Notes: a model not told the origin generated them from the letters alone. Shown: positions 24,426 through 32,820, counted from the stretch's first letter. The stretch is 37,995 nt of DNA from Candidatus Ruania gallistercoris (GCA_019116305.1 DXBY01000337.1:1-37995); one strand, 5' to 3'. A program made the numbers and translations.

Positions 24426-25446
24426 GCCCACCGGTGGATTCCCGTGCCACGATCTGAAAGTCCGCTTTGTACAGCTGTGCCGGACGGCGCGTGCCGGGAC
24501 GTTGCTCGATGCGTTCGACGAGCATCTGGACCGCGGTGTCTGCGATGGTCTTGCGCCCCGCATCGACGCTGGAGAGGGACGGCAGGGTGAACCGGCAGTT
24601 GTCGATATTGTCGAAGCCGATCACCGCAACGTCGTCCGGGACCCGGTATCCCGCTTCACCGAGCGCACGAAGGGCGCCGACGGCCAGGGTGTCGTTCAGC
24701 GCGAAGATGGCGTCGAAGCTCACGCCGGAGGCGATCAGCGCCCGGGTGGCCTCCGCGCCGTTCTGTGGATGCCACGGGGCGACGGCGCGCTCCAGGCGTA
24801 CGTCGTGCTCCAGGCCCGCCATGGCGAGTGCTTCTCGATAGCCGCGGACCCGCAGGTCCGAGGGCCGGATCTGATCCTCACGATGGTCGGGGTGTGCGCC
24901 GATGACGGCGATGCGCCGTCGGTCGCGGTCGATCAGGTGCCGGACGGCTGCCCGAGCCGCGCTGACGTTGTGCATCGTGACGTGGTCGGTCGGGCCGCCG
25001 AAGATTCGCTCGCCGAGCAGGACCAGGGGGTAATCGACATAGTCCAACAGCTCCAGATCCTCGGTCCCCAGCCGTTCCGGGCTGAACAGCAGCCCGTCGG
25101 TCTGCCGGAGACCGTTCGTCAGGACATCGGTCTCGTGCTGGCGACTGCCGCTGTGCTGGTCGACGATGACCCCCAGGCCCCGGCTCTCGGCGGCAGCGAT
25201 GACGTCATCGGCCAGTTCGGCGAAGTAGTTCTGACGCAGCTCGGGAACGGCCAGACCGATGACCCCCGTCCGGCCGGACCGAAGTCCGCGGGCAGAGAAG
25301 TTCGGTCGGTACCCGAGCTCCTCGATCGCCTGCTGCACCCGGGCTCGAGTCTGCGGGTGCACATGTGGTTGGTCGTTCACGACGTTGGACACGGTCTTGC
25401 TGGAGACCCGTGCCAGTGACGCCACATCTCGCATGGTCACAGCCAC
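24406..25446 (-). CDS. LacI-family transcriptional repressor
   Basis: A 346-residue LacI/GalR repressor. The N-terminal helix-turn-helix is MRDVASLARVSSKTVSNVVN, followed by the hinge (GYRPNFSARGLRSGRTGVIG) and a periplasmic-binding-protein-like sugar domain, with DAIFALNDTLAVGALRALGE and VAVIGFDNI as conserved late motifs. The GTG at 25446 is favoured by GGAGGGGG eight bases upstream; an ATG four codons in is the alternative. It is divergent from the esterase/WxL/ABC sugar operon, and paired CG-centred palindromes at that operon's promoter fit LacI-type operators. The inducer is probably the imported sugar or a derivative of it. Confidence 0.93.
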   Translation of the reverse strand: MAVTMRDVASLARVSSKTVSNVVNDQPHVHPQTRARVQQAIEELGYRPNFSARGLRSGRTGVIGLAVPELRQNYFAELADDVIAAAESRGLGVIVDQHSGSRQHETDVLTNGLRQTDGLLFSPERLGTEDLELLDYVDYPLVLLGERIFGGPTDHVTMHNVSAARAAVRHLIDRDRRRIAVIGAHPDHREDQIRPSDLRVRGYREALAMAGLEHDVRLERAVAPWHPQNGAEATRALIASGVSFDAIFALNDTLAVGALRALGEAGYRVPDDVAVIGFDNIDNCRFTLPSLSSVDAGRKTIADTAVQMLVERIEQRPGTRRPAQLYKADFQIVARESTGGPADADP

Positions 25447-25543
25447 GTCGACGTCCCCCTCCGTTTGGGGCTCAGCCTACTGCCACAGCCCTGATCGGCA
25501 GGCGCTGACCGCCCCCGGAGTGCGCCGGTTCGACGTCCGGCCC

Positions 25544-25572
25544 TTGACAAGTTTGACGCGCCGCGCAACTAT
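25544..25572 (+). promoter_or_regulatory. Promoter of the esterase/WxL/ABC operon
   Basis: TTGACA (25544-25549) is a consensus -35. After 17 bases comes AACTAT (25567-25572), a poor -10; ACTATT one base on is an alternative. The transcript would start near 25579 and carry a leader of about 140 bases. The first palindrome lies just downstream of that start. Confidence 0.55.
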
Positions 25573-25583
25573 TACTCCCGTCG

Positions 25584-25628
25584 TTACTACGTGGTAAAGA
25601 AGCAGGTCACGAGATTACTACGTAGTAG
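25584..25628. promoter_or_regulatory. Paired LacI-type operators, 31 bp apart
   Basis: Site 1 is TTACTACGTGGTAA (25584-25597, one mismatch pair from a perfect palindrome). Site 2 is TTACTACGTAGTAG (25615-25628), with the perfect 12-bp palindrome TACTACGTAGTA inside. Both are centred on CG, as LacI-family operators usually are. The centres are 31 bp apart, about three helical turns, so two dimers would bind the same face. They lie just after the predicted transcript start, where bound repressor blocks transcription. Confidence 0.75.
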
Positions 25629-25720
25629 AGCAGGTCGGGAGTCAGTTGATCGGCGTGCCGCTCCATCTTCTCTGGAGTGACGACGGGCCGAGCAAGTACC
25701 TCACCGCAGAGGAGAGCAAC

Positions 25721-28447
25721 ATGGCACATGTCCTATCCAGAAGACGACGTCTGTCGGTCGTCAGTAGACGCGTGGCAGCGGGAGCTGTGGGTGCACTGGT
25801 CGCGACAGGGGGGGTGGTCGCTCTGTCGACGCCGGCGGCTGCCGATGACCCCTGGGTCACGATCGACGACGACGGTTTCGCCACCTTCACGGTCCCAGTC
25901 GACGAAGTCGAGGAAGCCGTGGGTACCGACATCAGCCAGATCGTGGCCGAAGGCAACTTCGGCCCTTCTGCCAACTGGGCCGAGTTCGGACTATCTCTCG
26001 GCGGAGAGGTCGCCACTGGTGTCCTCGGTCCACTCGAGCCGGGGTTGTACTACTACCAGATCACGGCCGACGACCACCTGCCGATGAAGGATCCGACCAA
26101 CTCGAGCTCCGTCGCTTCTGAGCCCGAGTGGAGCACCCTGTATGTTCCCGGTGAGGGCGCCGAGAATCTGGCCGACGCCCCTGAAGCGGACCGTGGTGAG
26201 GTCAGCGAGCTGACCTATCGCAGTTCTGTGGCGCGCGAGGACCGGACGGCTCTCGTGTGGACGCCACCTAACTACGACGATTCTCGTGCGGAGTCGTATC
26301 CAGTGCTGTACCTCCAGCACGGTGGCGGGCAGTCCTACCGTGACTGGGTCGAGGTCGGGCGCGCGGCGCAGATCTTCGACAACCTGCTCGCTCAGGGCGA
26401 GATTCAGGAGATGGTCGTGGTGATGGGGAACGGCAACGTCTCCAGCTTTGCCGACGAGCTGCTCCGGAACATCACCCGTGCCGCCGAGCGCACGTACAAC
26501 ATCTCGTCCGACCCCAGCCGACGAGCACTCGCGGGGCTGTCGATGGGTGGGGGACAGACGTTCGACGTGCTTGCGAGCGATCCTGGCGAGTTCTCAGGTA
26601 TCGGTGTCTTCGGGTCCGGCAGCTTCCTCGGCGCCGTCGACAGGCTTATCGATTCCGACCAGTCCATCGATCAGATCAATGAGGTCACCGACCTCGTGCG
26701 GATCTACGTCGGAAACCCGACCGATCACGCCTACAACTCCACGCACGAGGCGCTCGCGAAATTGGACGAGGCTGGACTTGAGTACCAGTTCGACGGTGCC
26801 AACCCCGACGCCGGGCACAACTGGGACGCATGGCAGGAGAACCTGACTGACTTCGCCCAGCGGCTGTTCCAGGACGGGCCGTCGGACGGCATGAGTCCCG
26901 GCCACACCGCGATCGACGAGCCGTTCGAGACTCCGGCCTCGGGCACGACGCCGACCCCGTGGGTGAGCGAGGACGGTTACGTCACGTTCGAGACCACGAC
27001 TGAGTTCGCCGACGCAGAACACGTGACAGTCTGGGCCAACTGGGGTCCGAGCCACCTGTGGACACGGGTCGAACTCACCCAGGAGGGGGACCGGTGGCGA
27101 GGGACCGTCGGTCCGCTTGAGGCAGGCTGGTACCACTACCGGCTGATCGTGGACATGGAGGCCCAGAAGGACACAGGGAACCCCACGAGCGTGACGACGG
27201 AACCGACGTGGAGCCAGTTCCTCGTGCCGGGCGATGCGGCACGGATGGTCTCGCCGGTGCCCGAAGGTGACGGTGGCGTGATCGAGGAGATGACCTACCA
27301 GAGCGATGTCGCCGGTGAGCAACGTACCTCTCTGGTCTGGACTCCACCGGGGTACGACGCGGACCGGGCCGAGCCGTACCCGGTGTTCTATCTCCAGCAC
27401 GGTGGCGGACAGTCCTACACCGACTGGACCGAGATGGGGCAGGCGAAGAACATCCTGGACAACCATTTCCGGGACGGGAACCTTGAGCCGATGGTCGTGG
27501 TGATGAGCAACGGCAACGTCGGTGACTTCACCACTGAGCTGATGGAGAACGTCGCCCCCGCCGCTGAGGCACAGTTCCACGTGAGCGACGATCCTCAGCA
27601 GCGAGCCCTGGCCGGCCTGTCCATGGGCGGCGGACAGACGATGGGCGTGCTGACCGAGCAACCAGGTGAATTCGCCTACATCGGCACATTCTCCGCCGCC
27701 TACTCGGGCGACGGTGCCGATCTGGACGTGGCAGCCATCAACGAGGGCACCACGTTGCTGCGCCTGTACAACGGCAACATCACCGACTTCACCTACGGTG
27801 GCGTGGTCAACACGATGGAGACCTTCGACCGGCTCGGTGTGGCGTACGAGTTCGACGGCTGGTTCGAGGGCCCGCACGGCTGGGACACCTGGCAGTACGC
27901 GCTGACCGACTTCGCGCCGCGGCTGTTCGACTCGGCCACCGCGGAGGACTCCGACGGGATCGAGATCGAAGCGACCGTGCCGGAGGCCGCCGACGGGTAC
28001 CTGTCGTTGACGATCGCCGAGCACGGCGGCAGCGTGAGCCTCGGCGAGGCGCTGAACGCAGGCGATCGCCTGGCGATGGCCGGCGAGCTGCCTGCCATCA
28101 CGGTGACCGACTCTCGGACGGACGAGCAGGCCGGCGACACCGGCTGGGCAGTCTCCGGCCAGTCCTCGGCGCTCGCCGGTGCGGGTGCCGAAATCGGCGC
28201 AGACCACCTGGGCTGGACTCCGATGCTCGCGAACGAGCGTGATGGGGTCGTGGCGGGTAGTGCGGTCGACGGCGTCCTCAGCGGCGGAGGCGGCCTCGCC
28301 GCACCGCAACGGCTGCTGGAGGCGGCCAGTGAGGGACGATCCGGCTCGATCGCCGCCACGGCGGAGCTTCTGCTGGAAGTGCCGGTCGACACCGAGCCCG
28401 GTACGTACACCGGCGCGGTGACCGTGTCCCTGTTCCCCGTCGACTGA
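25721..28447 (+). CDS. Secreted tandem CE1-like esterase with a C-terminal WxL-like cell-wall domain
   Basis: A 908-residue exported enzyme. Residues 1-41 form an arginine-rich signal peptide (possible Tat type) ending TPAAA. Then come two repeats, each an N-terminal E-set/Ig-like fold and an alpha/beta-hydrolase esterase: about 44-390 and 412-740. Both triads look intact: Ser274 in AGLSMGGGQ, Asp335, His366 (AGHNWDAW); and Ser634 in the same motif, Asp689, His719 (GPHGWDTW). YLQHGGGQSY occurs in both. Relatives are feruloyl and acetyl-xylan esterases. Residues about 745-908 resemble a WxL domain (DTGWAVSGQSSAL, GADHLGWTPML, VPVDTEPGTYTGAVTVSL). AGAGGAGAG precedes the ATG by 4 bases. The next gene encodes the matching WxL-interacting protein. 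Substrate is inferred only. Confidence 0.85.
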   Translation: MAHVLSRRRRLSVVSRRVAAGAVGALVATGGVVALSTPAAADDPWVTIDDDGFATFTVPVDEVEEAVGTDISQIVAEGNFGPSANWAEFGLSLGGEVATGVLGPLEPGLYYYQITADDHLPMKDPTNSSSVASEPEWSTLYVPGEGAENLADAPEADRGEVSELTYRSSVAREDRTALVWTPPNYDDSRAESYPVLYLQHGGGQSYRDWVEVGRAAQIFDNLLAQGEIQEMVVVMGNGNVSSFADELLRNITRAAERTYNISSDPSRRALAGLSMGGGQTFDVLASDPGEFSGIGVFGSGSFLGAVDRLIDSDQSIDQINEVTDLVRIYVGNPTDHAYNSTHEALAKLDEAGLEYQFDGANPDAGHNWDAWQENLTDFAQRLFQDGPSDGMSPGHTAIDEPFETPASGTTPTPWVSEDGYVTFETTTEFADAEHVTVWANWGPSHLWTRVELTQEGDRWRGTVGPLEAGWYHYRLIVDMEAQKDTGNPTSVTTEPTWSQFLVPGDAARMVSPVPEGDGGVIEEMTYQSDVAGEQRTSLVWTPPGYDADRAEPYPVFYLQHGGGQSYTDWTEMGQAKNILDNHFRDGNLEPMVVVMSNGNVGDFTTELMENVAPAAEAQFHVSDDPQQRALAGLSMGGGQTMGVLTEQPGEFAYIGTFSAAYSGDGADLDVAAINEGTTLLRLYNGNITDFTYGGVVNTMETFDRLGVAYEFDGWFEGPHGWDTWQYALTDFAPRLFDSATAEDSDGIEIEATVPEAADGYLSLTIAEHGGSVSLGEALNAGDRLAMAGELPAITVTDSRTDEQAGDTGWAVSGQSSALAGAGAEIGADHLGWTPMLANERDGVVAGSAVDGVLSGGGGLAAPQRLLEAASEGRSGSIAATAELLLEVPVDTEPGTYTGAVTVSLFPVD

Positions 28448-28456
28448 CGGACCAGC

Positions 28457-28496
28457 CGATCGGTGGTGCGGCCGGGACCGGCTGCACCACCGATCG
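28457..28496 (+). terminator. Intra-operon hairpin between the esterase and WxL-interacting genes
   Basis: A perfect 13-bp stem (28457-28469 with 28484-28496) with a further GCCG/CGGC pair inside the loop. It lies in the 75-base gap inside the operon, 9 bases after the esterase stop, with no T tract after it. It may cause partial termination or protect the 5' message, so that the esterase is made in excess of the transporter. Confidence 0.6.
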
Positions 28497-28522
28497 TCGC
28501 GAGAAAAGGCAGGAGGCACCAG

Positions 28523-29629
28523 ATGAGAACGTTTGTACGGTACGGCGCAGCGCTGACCCTGGTTGCGCTGACGGTCGGAACGGTGACTTCCTCGGCTCTC
28601 GGTGACACCAGGGGTGGGGACGATGACGCGGGCCGCGTCACCTGGACCGTCGAACCCGCGACCTCCGGTGAATCGGACGAACGGGTCTCGATCCGGCACG
28701 ACATCGACCCGGGCGATACTGTGACGGATGAGGTCGAGGTGCGAAACTTCGGCCCGAGCGCGGCCACGTTCCGTGTCTATGCCAGTGACGGCGTCGTCGG
28801 TGACAGCGGTGCCTTCGACATTCTCCCGCCGGAGCAGGAGCCCGGTGACGGTGGATCCTGGGTGACGTTCGAGGGCGGGGCGGGGCAGAGTGCTGAGCGG
28901 GCCGATACAGTGCTCGTGCACCTGGAGCCCGAGTCCGCCACTGTGGTGCCCCTGACGATCACCGTGCCCGAGGACGCCGTCCCGGGGGACCATCCGGCCG
29001 GTGTTGTCGCCGAGTGGGTTCCGGAGGACGAGCACAACGTCCAGCTGACTTCCCGGGTGGGCGTACGCCTCCACCTCCGAGTGGCCGGGGAGCTCGCGGC
29101 GCACGTGCTCGCGACCGATCCAGAGGTCAGGTGGAACCCCGGCTGGAACCCGTTCGGCAGTGGTGACCTTTCTGTGAGCTACCTGCTCCAGAACACCGGA
29201 AACGTCCGGCTCGGCACAGATTCGCAGCTGCAGGTCGCCGGTCCGTTCGGTCTCCTCCCGGCGCGCGTGGAAGACACCCGACGAGAGATTCTGCCGGGAG
29301 ATCAGGTGCGGGTTGTGGCGCAGATCCCGCACTGGGGTCTGTTCTGGACGGCCGGGCAGATCACCGTCACGCCGGACGTCGTGGGCGAGGACGCCCCGGA
29401 TGCGGACGCCGAAGCAAGCGCCACGGAGTTCGCTCACGTGACAGTCCCGTGGCCGCAGGTCGCCGTGCTGGTGCTCATCGCTGCGGTGCTGTACTTCCGG
29501 CGGCGCCGCCGCAGGCAGGCAGAACATGCGGTCCAGAGGCGCATCGATGCTGCCGTGGCCGATGCCGTCCGGGCGCCTGGTTCCGACCGAGAGGTGCCCT
29601 CGCGGGCCGAGGAGGTCACACGCACGTGA
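28523..29629 (+). CDS. WxL-interacting protein (DUF916/WxLIP type), membrane-anchored
   Basis: A 368-residue surface protein. A signal peptide (about 1-27) is followed by a beta-rich domain (about 36-170) like the WxLIP peptidoglycan-binding domain, with IDPGDTVTDEVEVRNFGPSA and the family-typical PGDHPAGVVAEW. A second beta domain (about 175-290) resembles the host- or WxL-binding domain (VSYLLQNTGNVRLGTDSQLQ). One transmembrane helix (309-325) and a basic cytosolic tail (RRRRRR) follow. In Firmicutes such proteins hold WxL-domain proteins at the cell wall; here the partner should be the esterase encoded just upstream. AGGAGG lies 6 bases before the ATG. The stop overlaps the next gene's GTG. 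Confidence 0.85.
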   Translation: MRTFVRYGAALTLVALTVGTVTSSALGDTRGGDDDAGRVTWTVEPATSGESDERVSIRHDIDPGDTVTDEVEVRNFGPSAATFRVYASDGVVGDSGAFDILPPEQEPGDGGSWVTFEGGAGQSAERADTVLVHLEPESATVVPLTITVPEDAVPGDHPAGVVAEWVPEDEHNVQLTSRVGVRLHLRVAGELAAHVLATDPEVRWNPGWNPFGSGDLSVSYLLQNTGNVRLGTDSQLQVAGPFGLLPARVEDTRREILPGDQVRVVAQIPHWGLFWTAGQITVTPDVVGEDAPDADAEASATEFAHVTVPWPQVAVLVLIAAVLYFRRRRRRQAEHAVQRRIDAAVADAVRAPGSDREVPSRAEEVTRT

Positions 29630-30525
29630 AGAAGATCCTCTATTCCCAGCGTTTGGCGCCGTACTTCTTCATCGCACCGTTCGTGATCACTCTCGCAGTC
29701 TTCTGGCTGGTTCCACTGGGCCGGGCGTTCGTGATGAGCACCCAGGAGGTCCTGTACGGCCAGGCCTCCTTCATCGGGCTCGACAACTACCGGCGGCTCT
29801 GGAACGACCGAGTCTTCTGGCAGTCACTCTTCAACAGTGCTCGCTACATGGTGCTCACGCTGGCGCTGCTGATACCGATACCGATGATCCTGGCAGCTGT
29901 GGTCAGTTCGAAGATCGGAAGTGCAAGGGTCAAAGGATTCTTCAAAGCGTCGATGTTCGTGCCAGCGCTCACCTCAGTGGTGGTGGCGGGCATCATATTC
30001 CGGTTGATGTTCTCGGAGTCGGAAACCGGACTGATGAACCAGGTGGTGGGCTTCTTCGGGATCGGTCCGGTCCGCTGGCTGCGTGAGGACATCCCGGGAC
30101 TCATTGCCCTCCTGGCGCTCGCCATGTGGCGTTATACGGGCGTCAACATCATGTACTTCATCGCAGGTATGCAATCGATATCGACCGACTACTACGAAGC
30201 GGCCTCCATTGACGGCGCGGGCCGGATCCAGCAGTTCTTCAGGATCACGATCCCGAACCTGAAGCCGACCATCGTGTATGTCACGACGATCAGTGTGTAC
30301 GGCGGTCTGGCGATGTTCCTCGAGAGCTTCATGCTCTACGCGGGCAATAGTTCGCCGAACAATCAGGGCCTCACGGTCGTGGGTTACCTGTATCGCAAAG
30401 GTGTCGAGGAAAATGATTTAGGTTTCGCATCTGCGGTCGGTGTTGTGCTTTTAGTCGTGATCATGGCGATCAACATCACGAATCTCACGCTTTCGGGGAC
30501 CTTCAAGAAGGAGGAGGTGCGATGA
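29626..30525 (+). CDS. Sugar ABC transporter permease (MalF/UgpA type)
   Basis: A 299-residue inner membrane permease with six transmembrane helices (first about 9-31, YFFIAPFVITLAVFWLVPLG). The EAA loop that docks the ATPase is EAASIDGAGRIQQFFRITIP. It is of the CUT1 class, which imports oligosaccharides. The GTG at 29626 overlaps the WxL-interacting gene's stop (GTGA); GGAGG lies about 11 bases upstream. A reading extending to 29449 would overlap that gene in another frame and is rejected. It is less GC-rich than its neighbours, with TTA codons at 30418 and 30451. No ATPase gene is in the operon, so a shared MsiK-like ATPase is expected. Confidence 0.93.
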   Translation: MKKILYSQRLAPYFFIAPFVITLAVFWLVPLGRAFVMSTQEVLYGQASFIGLDNYRRLWNDRVFWQSLFNSARYMVLTLALLIPIPMILAAVVSSKIGSARVKGFFKASMFVPALTSVVVAGIIFRLMFSESETGLMNQVVGFFGIGPVRWLREDIPGLIALLALAMWRYTGVNIMYFIAGMQSISTDYYEAASIDGAGRIQQFFRITIPNLKPTIVYVTTISVYGGLAMFLESFMLYAGNSSPNNQGLTVVGYLYRKGVEENDLGFASAVGVVLLVVIMAINITNLTLSGTFKKEEVR

Positions 30526-31388
30526 TGGCGAGCAAGCCCACGCGGATGAAGCACGCGTTGCCGCGCGGACTGTTCATGACAGTTCAGGCCGTCTTCCTGG
30601 TGACGTTGGCACTGATCGTTCTGACACCGTTGGCGGCCATCTTCGTGGGCACCTTTCAGGAGGGGACCTTCATCATCCGCAAGGGAGTCACGCTGGACAT
30701 CGACTTCACCGCACTGTCATGGGACAACTACGTGATGCTGTTCACGGACTCGGGGCTGTACTTTCGATGGTTCGCCAACAGCGTGTTCCTCACCGTGGCA
30801 CAGGTCGCCGGCACGTTACTGGTGAGCTCGTTCGTGGCCTATGGCTTCGCGATGTACGAGTTCAAAGGGAAGAATGCAGGTTTCATCGCAGTGTTGCTGC
30901 TGATGACAGTTCCTTTCGAGATGATGATGCTACCGCTCTATGTGCTGGTGAACGACTTCGGGCTGGCGGACAGCTACGCGGTGATCGTTTTGCCATTCCT
31001 GGCCGCAGCAGTGACGATATTCTTCTTTCGCCAGTATTTCCAAGGTGTCCCGAAGGAGCTGCTGGAGGCCGGTCGCGTTGACGGCGTCACCGAGTTCGGG
31101 ATCTTTTTCAAACTTGTCATGCCGATCTCTATGCCGGCTGTAGCAGCGATGGCGATCCTGAACGGGATGATCGTGTGGAACAATTTCCTCTGGCCGCTGC
31201 TGGTGCTGCGCAGTGCAGACAAATTCACCCTTCCGATCGGCCTTAACACCTTGCTGACCCCGCACGCCAACAATTACGAGCTGTTGATCATCGGAGCATT
31301 CGTCTCGGTGATTCCGGTTCTAGTGCTGTTTCTACTGTTTCAACGGTTCTTTGTTGCCGGCATGACGGCCGGTGCGCTCAAAGGTTGA
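30522..31388 (+). CDS. Sugar ABC transporter permease (MalG/UgpE type)
   Basis: A 288-residue second permease of the CUT1 heterodimer, with six transmembrane helices and the EAA-loop sequence LLEAGRVDGVTEFGIFFKLVMP. MalG-type features include the ending LFLLFQRFFVAGMTAGALKG, which is strongly conserved in this subfamily. Its ATG overlaps the first permease's stop (ATGA), keeping the two subunits in step. It has a TTA codon at 30816. Confidence 0.94.
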   Translation: MMASKPTRMKHALPRGLFMTVQAVFLVTLALIVLTPLAAIFVGTFQEGTFIIRKGVTLDIDFTALSWDNYVMLFTDSGLYFRWFANSVFLTVAQVAGTLLVSSFVAYGFAMYEFKGKNAGFIAVLLLMTVPFEMMMLPLYVLVNDFGLADSYAVIVLPFLAAAVTIFFFRQYFQGVPKELLEAGRVDGVTEFGIFFKLVMPISMPAVAAMAILNGMIVWNNFLWPLLVLRSADKFTLPIGLNTLLTPHANNYELLIIGAFVSVIPVLVLFLLFQRFFVAGMTAGALKG

Positions 31389-31417
31389 TGACGATGTCAA
31401 CAGAACGGAGAAGGAAG

Positions 31418-32749
31418 ATGACCAGATCACGACGAGCCGCGGCGGTTGCCGCAGCAGGGCTCACCACTGTGTTGCTGGCTGCCTGCGGCAGTGGCGGCAC
31501 TGACGCCGAGGGCGGGGTGAACGAGGACGGCAGCGTCACCCTTGACATGTGGGTCTTCGCCGAACTGCACGCGACCTACTACGAGGAGATGGCCGAGGCC
31601 TGGAACGGGGAGAACCCGGACCGGCCGGTCGATCTCCAGGTCACGGTGTACCCCTACGACGACATGCACAACAAGCTGCAGCTCGCGGTGAACTCCGGCG
31701 AGGGTCTTCCCGATGTCGTCGATATCGAGGTGAACAAGTTCTCGAACTTCGTCCTCGGGGACAACCCGCCGCTTCTCGACCTGACGGCGGCGGCCGACCC
31801 CTACATCGATGATGTGGTGCAGGCCCGTCTCGACCTGTACAGTCGGAACGGCTCGATCTACGGCTTCCCGACCCATGTGGGCGCCTTCGTGTCCTTCTAC
31901 AACACGGCTCTGCTTGAGGAAGTCGGTATCGACTACACCTCGATCGAGACCTGGCAGGACTTCGAGGACGCGGGAGCGGAGTACCACGAGGCAACCGGTG
32001 CAGCGTTTGGCGTGGCCAGTACGGGGGTGAACTTCCTCGAGCCGCTGATCGTCACCCAGCTCGGTGGAAACATGTTCGCCGACGATGGGAGGGTCGCGGT
32101 GAACAGCCCGGAGACCGTCGAGGCGCTCGAACTGCTGCAGGGAATGCAGGAGGCCGGTGCCATCTCGACGATCCCGGGCGGTAGCCCCGACGATGAGGAA
32201 GCCTTCGGGGCCATCAATGCAGGAGACCACGCTGCGGTCGTCTATCCCGGCTGGTACACGTCGCGTTTCGTTGACTACATGCCGGATCTAGCCGGTGATA
32301 TCGCGATCGCACCGGCACCAGTCGTCGAAGGTTCCGAAGTGGCGACGATCGGTGGTGGCGGCACCGGGACCTCCGTGCCGGCAGCGTCCCCGGACAGTGA
32401 GTTCGCCGCGGAGTGGCTCGCGTTCGCGAAACTGTCACCGGAGGCGAACGTGGCAGTGTGGGAGATCCTCGGTTTCGACCCGGTGAACATGGAGGTCTGG
32501 CAGGACGAGGAGGTCACCCATGCGGAGGACAACAAGTTCAACGAGTACTTCCAGACGAACCTCTTCGACGTGCTGAATGAGTACCAGGGCGAGATCGGCC
32601 ACTTCGAAGGGTTCACCAACCCGGACTGGCCCTCGATCGACAACCAGTTCACCACGGTGACGTTCAACGAGATCTTCGAGAACGGCGTCCCGGCCCAGGA
32701 CGCCCTGGACCAGGCGCAGAATGACCTGGAGAACGAACTCGGCCACTAG
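31418..32749 (+). CDS. Sugar ABC transporter substrate-binding lipoprotein
   Basis: A 443-residue extracellular solute-binding protein of the SBP_bac_1/family 1 type (oligosaccharides). A lipoprotein signal peptide ends in the lipobox LAAC, with Cys23 as the lipidation site, followed by a glycine-rich tether. The mature protein has the expected fold markers VTVYPYDDMHNKLQLAVNSG, GSIYGFPTHVGAFVSFYNTALLEE and GDHAAVVYPGWYTSRFV. It is the last gene of the operon; in many sugar operons it comes first. I prefer the ATG at 31418, with GGAGA 6 bases upstream; a start at 31385 overlapping the permease stop would add a less typical leader. Confidence 0.93.
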   Translation: MTRSRRAAAVAAAGLTTVLLAACGSGGTDAEGGVNEDGSVTLDMWVFAELHATYYEEMAEAWNGENPDRPVDLQVTVYPYDDMHNKLQLAVNSGEGLPDVVDIEVNKFSNFVLGDNPPLLDLTAAADPYIDDVVQARLDLYSRNGSIYGFPTHVGAFVSFYNTALLEEVGIDYTSIETWQDFEDAGAEYHEATGAAFGVASTGVNFLEPLIVTQLGGNMFADDGRVAVNSPETVEALELLQGMQEAGAISTIPGGSPDDEEAFGAINAGDHAAVVYPGWYTSRFVDYMPDLAGDIAIAPAPVVEGSEVATIGGGGTGTSVPAASPDSEFAAEWLAFAKLSPEANVAVWEILGFDPVNMEVWQDEEVTHAEDNKFNEYFQTNLFDVLNEYQGEIGHFEGFTNPDWPSIDNQFTTVTFNEIFENGVPAQDALDQAQNDLENELGH

Positions 32750-32756
32750 GTCTCGG

Positions 32757-32797
32757 CCCGCCCAGGTGGTCCGGCTCGACCGCCACCCCTGGGCGGG
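32757..32797 (+). terminator. Terminator of the esterase/WxL/ABC operon
   Basis: CCCGCCCAGG (32757-32766) pairs perfectly with CCTGGGCGGG (32788-32797), 7 bases after the last stop. There is no T tract, as is common in this GC range. It also lies beyond the stop of the convergent ybaK gene. Confidence 0.65.
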
Positions 32798-32820
32798 CAC
32801 TCAGCCCCGGGTCGACCACC

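Noticed and set aside
26594-29527. A 977-codon open reading on the minus strand across the esterase and WxL-interacting genes
   Set aside because: It spans two well-supported genes on the other strand and their intergenic hairpin, and shows no domain.
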